A DNA stretch of 36,077 bases from NCBI GenBank assembly GCA_945861065.1, contig CAMASI010000047.1, positions 1 to 36,077 on the forward strand, written 5' to 3'. Made by a program: the position numbers and the translations under genes. This DNA comes from Klebsiella pneumoniae (GTDB lineage Bacteria; Myxococcota_A; UBA796; GCA-2862545). Below, one piece after another: positions 1 through 6,285 of the stretch (position 1 is the first letter of the stretch; every line of letters starts with the position of its first letter). The notes beneath the pieces are model-generated. The model searched no databases. It was not told where the DNA came from and saw only the letters and a list, made by a program, of their open reading frames with translations.

Positions 1-251
1 CTAACTACGCATAGGCTGGTCCGCCTAACCCCCGGAAATCCGGCGGCCACGCAGTCTAACAAGTCGTGCTCTAACCGAGGACCCGCCAACCGCCTACGTC
101 ACAGTCCGTTCCCTCCGAATTAGGCCGGTCAGTCTAACAAGGCCCCAGGGTACCGCCGAGCGTGTAGGGCGGCCCCGACGGTCGCGTCGGCCGCCTGGGC
201 CACGACCCTCCACCCACCGCGATAGCCGCGCCCGCCCACAGGACCCGCGCC
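1..251. other. Gene-free 5' segment
   Basis: I see no convincing coding frame here. The stretch carries several short CTAAC-containing words (about positions 1, 25, 56, 71 and 134), including one exact 12-base direct repeat listed separately. It may be the 3' flank of a gene lying outside the window plus the leader of the membrane protein that starts at 252. No promoter boxes stand out. An AGGA at 240-243 sits eight bases before the ATG at 252 and can serve as its ribosome binding site. Confidence 0.5.
52..141. repeat. Pair of 12-bp direct repeats (CAGTCTAACAAG)
   Basis: The 12-mer CAGTCTAACAAG occurs exactly at 52-63 and again at 130-141, 78 bases apart. The GTCTAAC core resembles the R'' box of integron attC sites (RYYYAAC). 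The matching GTTRRRY box is missing, so the likeness may be accidental. The repeats lie in non-coding DNA upstream of the first gene. Confidence 0.4.
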
Positions 252-626
252 ATGACCCCTTCCCGCGTGTTTCGAATCGCCGGCATCTACGGCCTGTTCG
301 CCGTGGTGCCCAACTACCTGCTCGAACACAAGATCGGCGTGGACATGCCGCCGCCCATCACCCATCCCGAGTTCTTCTACGCGTTCACCGGCGTGGCCCT
401 CGCCTGGCAGGTGCTGTTTCTGCTCGTGGCCAACGATCCCGCCCGCCTCAGGCCCGTGATGCTCCCAGCAGCCTTAGAAAAAGCCGCCTTCTTCGGCACC
501 GTCTTCGCGTTGTACGCGCTCGGGCGCTGCTCGGCCCAGATGCTGCCGTTCGCAGCCATCGACGGCCTGCTCGGGCTCGCCTTCGTGTGGTCCTGGCGCC
601 ACACGCCGGAGCCAGCCCTGGCGTAG
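252..626 (+). CDS. Small multi-pass membrane protein, function unknown
   Basis: This is a 124-residue protein dominated by hydrophobic segments at about residues 8-24, 42-62, 73-90 and 98-114, so about four membrane helices. No catalytic motif is visible. The compact four-helix layout recalls small DoxX-like or other uncharacterised inner-membrane families, but I cannot assign one. The ATG at 252 has AGGA eight bases upstream. The gene ends four bases before the 3' end of a decayed copper-monooxygenase fragment on the other strand. High third-position GC supports real coding. Its role is unknown. Confidence 0.7.
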   Translation: MTPSRVFRIAGIYGLFAVVPNYLLEHKIGVDMPPPITHPEFFYAFTGVALAWQVLFLLVANDPARLRPVMLPAALEKAAFFGTVFALYALGRCSAQMLPFAAIDGLLGLAFVWSWRHTPEPALA

Positions 627-630
627 GCTG

Positions 631-960
631 CTACTGTTTGTCGGCGACGAACTCCAACCACACGCCGGTCCCCCCGCCCCAAACCACGGTCTCGCTCGCA
701 CGCGTGCTGTCGTACTCGCAGTCGAGTTTCAATACGTCTTCCGCACGGAAGGTCGCCGGCTCGTCGTAGATATACAGAAACTGCCAATTGAAATCCCACC
801 GCGGAGCTTCGAGCAGGCACGCCTCTTCCCCACTCTGGCGCACGAGGCTCGCGTGCTCGCTGATCCCCATTTTGTGCAAATGCGGCGCGATCGCGAGAAT
901 CTCCTGGGTGGCAAGGGTGCTGGCGTCGTCGCCCGTGTAATCGGCAAGAGAAACTGATGA
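631..960 (-). pseudogene. C-terminal fragment of a copper type II ascorbate-dependent monooxygenase-like protein
   Basis: Reading leftwards from about 960 to the TAG at 631, about 110 residues match the C-terminal half of Cu2_monooxygenase proteins (the PHM/DBH fold). There is a PHLHKMG segment where the family has PHMHxxG, then APRWDFNWQFLYIYDEPATF, then a DVLKLDCEYDST segment. Family members usually follow with a GTTDEMC-type segment whose Met is a CuM ligand. Here the corresponding stretch reads GGGTGVWLEF and lacks it. No start codon with family-like upstream sequence exists: beyond about 960 the similarity stops and the DNA reads as coding on the opposite strand. I therefore call it a 5'-truncated remnant. 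An alternative is a short domesticated single-domain gene. Confidence 0.6.
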
Positions 961-966
961 CTTTTC

Positions 967-1140
967 GTGGTGTTCCGATTTCCCTGGTCCGGCTTCGAGG
1001 TCGCGTTGGGACAGTTCACCGACGACTACATGTTCGAGCGGGCCCAGCCGGTTGTCGAAGTGCGCGAGGGCCCTGCGTTGGACCGCTACATCGGCTCCAT
1101 GCCCCCGAGCAGAATGTCGACCCGACCCTCCCAAGGTTGA
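967..1140 (+). pseudogene. Unidentified gene fragment
   Basis: Between stop codons just before 961 and the TGA at 1138-1140 the plus strand reads as protein-like sequence. The most convincing part, 973-1101, has high third-position GC and begins FRFPWSGFEVALGQFTDDY. It lies between the copper-monooxygenase fragment and the FG-GAP fragment, both on the minus strand. The frame looks like an internal piece of a larger protein, with no good ribosome binding site and an abrupt end. I do not recognise the family. It could also be a chance open frame. Confidence 0.35.
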
Positions 1141-1335
1141 CCAACGAACAAGTCTTCGTACCCGTCGCCATCCATATCGCCGCCCGAGCCGAAGCCAACG
1201 GCGCCGAGGGTGTTTCGGCGGATCATCCTCCCACTTGTAATCGAACCCTGCCGTGTTCCCACCCGTTCGTCGATCCCAAACGCAACGGCCGACTCCGCGA
1301 TGTCGTCGGCGAACTCGGACGGCGTCCTCTGAACC
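1086..1335 (-). pseudogene. FG-GAP/integrin-alpha-like repeat fragment
   Basis: On the minus strand an open frame running from about 1335 to the TAG at 1086-1088 contains one unmistakable FG-GAP blade. It reads VGFGSGGDMDGDGYEDLFVG followed by QPWEGRVDILLGG, with the Asp-rich DxDGDGxxD calcium loop. Intact members, such as the gene at 33152-34645, carry seven such blades, so only about one survives. No signal peptide or lipobox precedes it. It is a remnant of a propeller lipoprotein and part of the same mosaic of gene debris as its neighbours. Confidence 0.55.
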
Positions 1336-1337
1336 TT

Positions 1338-1513
1338 CCGCGGCCGTACGGAACCGTTCGCGCAGGCCGCGGAGAGGGGCCGCGTACCACGCGGCGGCCG
1401 GCCAGGGTCCCCGGCCGCGAGCCCCTACAGCCTACGCCCACCCTCAGGTGGGGTCGGCGAAGCGGTCGGCGGACGGGCGTGGCGTCAACAGGCCCCTCTC
1501 CGCGGCCGTATGA
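1338..1513. repeat. GC-rich block of nested inverted repeats
   Basis: A perfect 17-bp inverted repeat, GGCCGCGGAGAGGGGCC at 1365-1381 and its reverse complement at 1491-1507, encloses about 110 bases. Nested inside or next to it are three smaller stems: 1338-1345 with 1365-1372 (8 bp), 1394-1401 with 1411-1418 (8 bp, 9-base loop) and 1437-1442 with 1447-1452 (6 bp, CTCA loop). An 11-base word CCGCGGCCGTA is also directly repeated at 1338 and 1500. No protein-like frame is convincing here. It may be a REP/MITE-like element, a recombination scar or a structured RNA. The remaining stretch to 1633 shows nothing further that I can identify. Confidence 0.5.
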
Positions 1514-1633
1514 CACCGATCGGGCCGGCCGCCCGCCGACGGCCCTTGGGCGCCCGGTGCCAACGGCTACCAACGGGTTTGGATCACGCCCTCGCCAGAA
1601 CGCTAGAGCGCGCCGTCCGTCATGCGCAGTGTC

Positions 1634-2314
1634 TCAGCTCCCTACAACATCCACGACGAGTTTGATCCCCTCTTTGTTGCGCGGCGTCAGCGGCCCATAG
1701 GTGAACGGCTCCATCCCGAAATCTGCGTGATTAAAGTTCAGACTGCCCTTCGCCGTGAAGGAGTTCCCGGCCGCGCCAATCGCCAACGGCATTGTGATTC
1801 GTTTCGTGGCGCCCCGAATCGTCAGGTCACCCGTCACGTTGAATTTCCCGCTAGCGCCAGCCACACAGCCGGCGGATTTGAATGAGATTTGAGGGAACGA
1901 CTCCGAGAACAGGTTCATCTTGCTGAGCATGTTCTTGACGATGGTCACCTTCGTCTCAGCGTCCACCGCGCCGTCCGCCGCTAGTTTCTCGCGTTCACGG
2001 CCCCCCGGCGGGTCAATTGCCAACGCCGTCAACGGGAATTGGATGTCGATCACGCAGGCGCTCGGATTGGCCGGATCCCATGTCACTGAACCCGTGAACG
2101 CGGAGGCTTTGATCACATGGTCGTGCGCGGTGATGGGCGTCCACCGTTCCGGGTCGTAGTAGGCCACCACGTACAGCCAACTCTTCGCAGCATCGAGTGC
2201 CCAGGTACGCACGGTGGGTACCGGCGCGGCAGGCGCCACAGGGGCCTCGGCGGGAACGCCCTCTTGCGCAAGGGCGCTCACACCCAGCCAAACGCTCAAC
2301 AACAACGCGGACAT
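1634..2314 (-). CDS. YceI-like exported protein
   Basis: This 226-residue protein has an N-terminal signal peptide (MSALLLSVWLGVSALAQ) and an Ala/Pro linker to about residue 35. The rest is a YceI-type lipocalin-like beta domain. Features of that family are the early aromatic segment, TAHDH near residue 64, a T.+GDLTIRGATKRITMPL strand pair, and NFNHADFGMEPF near the end. YceI proteins bind isoprenoid or other lipophilic molecules in the periplasm, so a periplasmic lipid-binding role is inferred. I chose the ATG at 2314 because GGAG lies just upstream and the signal peptide follows at once; an upstream in-frame Met at 2326 is less likely. It is divergent from the MopE-repeat lipoprotein gene. 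Confidence 0.85.
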   Translation of the reverse strand: MSALLLSVWLGVSALAQEGVPAEAPVAPAAPVPTVRTWALDAAKSWLYVVAYYDPERWTPITAHDHVIKASAFTGSVTWDPANPSACVIDIQFPLTALAIDPPGGREREKLAADGAVDAETKVTIVKNMLSKMNLFSESFPQISFKSAGCVAGASGKFNVTGDLTIRGATKRITMPLAIGAAGNSFTAKGSLNFNHADFGMEPFTYGPLTPRNKEGIKLVVDVVGS

Positions 2315-2459
2315 TTTCGCTCCCATGCACACGTGTAGGACTGAGCGCTCCGCCGTGCAAGCGCCAACGTTAGTTTTGACGGAATCCGTCACATGCAATC
2401 GGTCACAACCTGTCGCCGTTTGTTGTGCTAATTGCGGTCACGCCAGCCACGGGGACACC
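2315..2459. promoter_or_regulatory. Divergent promoter region with a 15-bp palindrome
   Basis: This 145-base gap separates the YceI gene (leftward) from the 2460-13169 gene run (rightward) and should hold both promoters. The most notable element is TGACGGA-A-TCCGTCA at 2377-2391, a perfect 7-bp-arm palindrome with a single central base, typical in size for a dimeric repressor or activator site. A TTGACG at 2376-2381 overlaps it and could be a -35 box, but I find no good -10 partner. Regulation by an unknown factor is inferred only. Confidence 0.4.
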
Positions 2460-5400
2460 ATGATTGCCACGCTCGCCCTCACCTTCGCAGGCCTTTGGGT
2501 CGGATGTTCTACCGACAGCACACCCGACGAGACCGTGCCCGAAGTGTGCGGCAACGGCGCAGACGACGATGGTGACGGTGCGACCGACTGTAACGACTCC
2601 GACTGTTTGGCGAGTTGCCCAGAATTGTGTGGCAACGCGCTCGATGATGATGCCGACGGGAACACCGACTGCGCCGACTCGGATTGTGACGGTAGCTGTG
2701 TCGAAGATTGCGCCGACGCTCGCGACAATGACGGCGACGGCCAAGCCGACTGTGACGACAAAGACTGCAACCTGCCCGCGTGCGTCGAAGATTGCGGCGA
2801 CAACCGAGACAATGACGGCGACGCGGCCATCGACTGCTCCGATACGGATTGCAACATCGAAAGTTGTGACGAGTTGTGCACCGATGCCCGAGACAACGAC
2901 GGTGACGCCGCGGTGGATTGCGACGACGAAGACTGCGACGGGCTGTGCCCAGAAGACTGCGCGGATGGCCGCGACAACGACCTAGACGCCTTCATCGACT
3001 GCGACGACCCGGAATGCGAGGCCAGTTGCCCAGAAGACTGCAGCGACGGCGCGGACAACGACGCCGACGCCCTCATCGACTGCGTGGACCCCGAATGCCT
3101 TGGCACTTGCGATGCCGACGCGGACGGCTTCCTCAATGGCGACAATGGCGGAGACGACTGTGACGACCTCGATGCCGCTGTGAACCCAGACGCACTGGAA
3201 ACCTGCAACGGCTGGGACGACGATTGCGACACGCTGATCGACCTCGACGACCCCGATGTGGACCCGTTGTCCTTGGTGCGTTTCTACATGGACGATGACG
3301 GTGACGGCTTCGGGGACCGTTTGGGTGGTGGGGTGTGGGCCTGCGTCGGTGACCCCGGCCTGGTGGACAACGACACGGACTGCAATGACAACGATCCCGC
3401 CATCAACCCCACCGCATTCGAAGTGTGCGACGACCAGGACAACGACTGCGACTCGCTCGTCGATGACGCGGACCCGAGCGTAGACCTTAGCACCGCGCCG
3501 ACGTGGTGGATCGACGCGGACGGCGACGGTTGGGGCAGCCCCGGCGCATCGATCGTGTCGTGCCACAAACCCCCTGGCTACGCTGACAACGACGTCGATT
3601 GCGACGACGGGGACCCCATCCTCGGCGGGGCGCTCGTAGACTGGTACGAAGACAACGACACCGACGGGTTCGGCGCCGGCGCAATCGTCGAGACCGCTTG
3701 TTTCCCGTCGGACCCTTCGTTCGTCTACGAAATCGGCGACTGTGACGACGACGACGACCTCATCCACCCGGACGCGGCCGAACCCTGCGACCTCGTCGAC
3801 AACGACTGCGACACGCTGTTCGACTGGGACGACGATTCCCACCAATGCGTGATCAACGGCAGCGGCCTCGGCGCCACCGTCGGCCAAATCAACCCCTTCA
3901 ACCTCGACGCGGTCACCTCGGACTTCGGAACGGCCACCGCCGCCAACGGCGTATTCTTGGCGGTGGGTGTTGCAGACGGAAACGAAGGCGATGCCGGGGT
4001 GGTGTTGCTATACGAAAATATCGGCGGAACCTGGACCATTTCCAGAAGCTTCGACAGCGGGCTCGCGCCGGCCCTAGATGGTTTCGGCAGCTCGGTCGCG
4101 CTTGACGACAACAACCTGCTCGTCGTCGGCGCGCCCGACGCGGGCACCGGCGGGCTCGTGTACGCTTGGCTGCGCGACCCGGCGAGCGGCGTCTGGAACG
4201 CCGTGCCGAGTTGGGAGCCCCCCGACGTTGGGGTCGCCGACGGTGTGGGTGCGTCGGTCGCCGCCGATGGTGGCACGATCTGGGTCGGGGTGCCGGGCGA
4301 CGACGCAGCCGGCAACGACGCGGGCGCGGTCTATGCGCTGAGCTTCGACGGCGTTTCCTGGAATGAAGAAGACCTGTTCGAAGGGTTGGGCGCGTTCCAG
4401 GCACTCGGAACGGTGGTGGACGGTTCGGGCCTTCAGGGCGTCTCCACAGCCCCCGGCACCGACGAGCTGTGTTTTCTAGACGCTGTGTTGCACGACATGG
4501 CCTGCGAATCCGGGACCTTTGGCGCCGTCGATGCCGCCATGGAGGGCAACCGCGTGGCAGCCGCCGCCCCCGGTACCGTAGATGTGTGGACCAAAATCGG
4601 GCCCCTGTCGTGGACGTTGACCACCTCCTTGCTGCCGGCCGTCGCGGCATTGCCCGGATTCGCCGCCAGTGTGGACTTCGATGGCGACCTCATCGCGGCG
4701 GGCGCACCCGACGAAGAGGCCCCCAGCACGTTCGTGTGGAAAGACATCGGCGGAACCTGGGTCAACGCTGCCCAGATTCTCGGTTCGAGTGGCCTGCCGT
4801 CGGACGTTCTAGATGTGACAGGGCCGTCCAGCTACCCGGCCGGGAACTGCATCCCTTTCGGTGATGGTTTTATCTTCGGCGACTTCATGGGCTTCGTGTA
4901 CAAAGACATGCCAGCCTTCGATTTGGCGCCTGGCGACACCATCGCGTTTGACCTTTACGCCAAAAACGACGTAGACATCGAGATGAACGTGGCGATTGCC
5001 CACACGACGGTCAACGGCGGTACGGCAGAGGACTTCACTGGCTTTCTCCCCATCGCGAGTGGCACACCCACCACACCCCGCGGCAACCTCGTCTCCTATG
5101 ACTACGAACTGGCGTGGGTTGCGGAATTCCCGGTCAGTTTTCCAGGCGGTGGCCTCATCGTGCGTTTCGAGCCAACCGGTGGGTACGCGCTCGATATGAA
5201 TTGTACGCCGGTCATCACGGCCACGAACTCAGCGGACCCGTCGGGAAACTTCGTGTGGCGCTTCTACAGCGACCCAGACGGGAAGAGCCCGTGGGCTGGC
5301 GGCGACAGCTTCGTCATCGGCATCATGCGAATCACGTCCTCCAGCTCACCCAGCTTTGGCACGAACCTGTCCGTCTCCAACGATGAGGTGTTCATCGGCG

Positions 5401-5477
5401 CGCCCGGCAGCGCGTTCGACGGTACCATGGGTGAGTTGTCCAGCACGCTGCCCACCGGATTTGACGCGGCGTGGTGA
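2460..5477 (+). CDS. MopE-repeat, FG-GAP-like propeller lipoprotein
   Basis: This is a 1005-residue surface or periplasmic lipoprotein. Its signal peptide ends in a lipobox WVGC with the lipidated Cys at residue 16. Residues 30-217 are seven tandem 27-28-residue repeats with four Cys each (C-x13-C-x4-C-x3/4-C) and a DNDGD-type acidic loop. Residues about 225-465 hold four MopE-like metal-binding modules, for example DCNDNDPAINP followed by DNDCDSLVDD; the third is degenerate. Then comes a beta-propeller of FG-GAP-like blades (FGSSVALDDNNLLVVGAPD is a clear one). A beta-rich domain of about 150 residues interrupts it before a last blade, SFGTNLSVSNDEVFIGAPG. Such Asp/Cys repeats are known to bind calcium or other metals. 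The upstream frame is open, but the ATG at 2460 gives a clean lipoprotein signal. It heads a five-gene run. Confidence 0.85.
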   Translation: MIATLALTFAGLWVGCSTDSTPDETVPEVCGNGADDDGDGATDCNDSDCLASCPELCGNALDDDADGNTDCADSDCDGSCVEDCADARDNDGDGQADCDDKDCNLPACVEDCGDNRDNDGDAAIDCSDTDCNIESCDELCTDARDNDGDAAVDCDDEDCDGLCPEDCADGRDNDLDAFIDCDDPECEASCPEDCSDGADNDADALIDCVDPECLGTCDADADGFLNGDNGGDDCDDLDAAVNPDALETCNGWDDDCDTLIDLDDPDVDPLSLVRFYMDDDGDGFGDRLGGGVWACVGDPGLVDNDTDCNDNDPAINPTAFEVCDDQDNDCDSLVDDADPSVDLSTAPTWWIDADGDGWGSPGASIVSCHKPPGYADNDVDCDDGDPILGGALVDWYEDNDTDGFGAGAIVETACFPSDPSFVYEIGDCDDDDDLIHPDAAEPCDLVDNDCDTLFDWDDDSHQCVINGSGLGATVGQINPFNLDAVTSDFGTATAANGVFLAVGVADGNEGDAGVVLLYENIGGTWTISRSFDSGLAPALDGFGSSVALDDNNLLVVGAPDAGTGGLVYAWLRDPASGVWNAVPSWEPPDVGVADGVGASVAADGGTIWVGVPGDDAAGNDAGAVYALSFDGVSWNEEDLFEGLGAFQALGTVVDGSGLQGVSTAPGTDELCFLDAVLHDMACESGTFGAVDAAMEGNRVAAAAPGTVDVWTKIGPLSWTLTTSLLPAVAALPGFAASVDFDGDLIAAGAPDEEAPSTFVWKDIGGTWVNAAQILGSSGLPSDVLDVTGPSSYPAGNCIPFGDGFIFGDFMGFVYKDMPAFDLAPGDTIAFDLYAKNDVDIEMNVAIAHTTVNGGTAEDFTGFLPIASGTPTTPRGNLVSYDYELAWVAEFPVSFPGGGLIVRFEPTGGYALDMNCTPVITATNSADPSGNFVWRFYSDPDGKSPWAGGDSFVIGIMRITSSSSPSFGTNLSVSNDEVFIGAPGSAFDGTMGELSSTLPTGFDAAW
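2547..3110 (+). repeat. Seven tandem ~81-bp coding repeats
   Basis: Seven units of 27, 27, 28, 28, 27, 27 and 24 codons follow one another inside the lipoprotein gene. Each starts with a Cys codon, has a DNDGD-like acidic loop and ends near CPE or CVE. The units are conserved in protein pattern but differ at many codons, so the duplication is not recent. Confidence 0.8.
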
Positions 5478-5484
5478 TGACACC

Positions 5485-6261
5485 TTGAGAGTCCCTACCG
5501 ACGTGGGCCGCGCGATTCGCGGCGTCTTCACCGACATCGACGACACCCTGACCGACAATGGCCGCCTTCACCCCGCCGCCTTCGCTGCGATGGCTGAACT
5601 CCAGGCTGCCGGATTGTTCGTCGTGCCCGTGACAGGTCGGCCGTGGGGATGGGCCGATCAGATCGCCCGTCAATGGCCATGCGACGGTGTCGTCGCGGAA
5701 AACGGTGGTCTCTGGTGTTGGGTCGACGACTCAGGAAAAATGCACACGGGGTGGGCCCAAACCGAACAGGAGCGCCACGACAACCGCCAAAAACTGGACG
5801 CCGCCGCTCGCGACATTCTCTCGTCAGTTCCTGGGACGGCGTTGGCCTCCGACCAACCGTTCCGCGCGTTGGATTTGGCGATCGACTGGTGCGAAGCGGT
5901 CCCCCGTCTGGCGCCGCCCGACGTCTCAACGATTGTCCGCGAATTCCACGCCATAGGCGCGACCGCGAAAGTATCCTCTATTCACGTCAACGGGTGGATT
6001 GGAGACTTCGACAAACGCACGGGTTGCGCACAGTTTGTCGCCGAACGTTGGAATGAACAACTCGACCCAGAAGCGTGGGCCTTTGTCGGAGATTCTGGAA
6101 ATGACGAGCCTATGTTCGCGCATTTTACCCACAGTTTTGGCGTAGCGAACGTGGTGGATTTCCTTCCGCAAATGCGTAGCAAGCCCACCTGGATTACCGC
6201 CGCGCGCGGGGGTTTGGGCTTCGCGCAGGCCGCAGCGGCGCTCCTGACCTCTCGGCGATAG
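5485..6261 (+). CDS. HAD-superfamily (IIB-type) phosphatase
   Basis: This is a soluble protein of about 258 residues with the four HAD signatures. Motif I is FTDIDDTLT near residue 15 (two catalytic Asp), motif II is VVPVTGR, a Lys-containing DFDKRTG stands for motif III, and motif IV is FVGDSGNDEPMF. The cap lies between motifs II and III, as in the Cof, sucrose-phosphatase and mannosyl-3-phosphoglycerate-phosphatase group. It should hydrolyse a sugar phosphate or similar metabolite in the cytoplasm; the substrate cannot be read from sequence. The start is uncertain. The TTG at 5485 lies seven bases after the preceding stop, and a GTG at 5503 is equally possible; earlier codons would overlap the upstream gene without family likeness. 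It sits oddly between two lipoprotein genes. Confidence 0.8.
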   Translation: MRVPTDVGRAIRGVFTDIDDTLTDNGRLHPAAFAAMAELQAAGLFVVPVTGRPWGWADQIARQWPCDGVVAENGGLWCWVDDSGKMHTGWAQTEQERHDNRQKLDAAARDILSSVPGTALASDQPFRALDLAIDWCEAVPRLAPPDVSTIVREFHAIGATAKVSSIHVNGWIGDFDKRTGCAQFVAERWNEQLDPEAWAFVGDSGNDEPMFAHFTHSFGVANVVDFLPQMRSKPTWITAARGGLGFAQAAAALLTSRR

Positions 6262-6285
6262 TCGCCAGCATCGCGGGGTTGAGCG

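Noticed and set aside
54..125. Possible integron attC site
   Set aside because: GTCTAAC is present, but the only partner is ATTAGGC rather than GTTRRRY, and the inner arms are not complementary enough.
1622..1885. Short plus-strand frame over the YceI gene
   Set aside because: It is antisense to a clear YceI domain and has no supporting features.
2547..3110. CRISPR-like or satellite array
   Set aside because: The period of about 81-84 bases is coding, units differ at many bases, and there are no unique spacers; it is a protein repeat.
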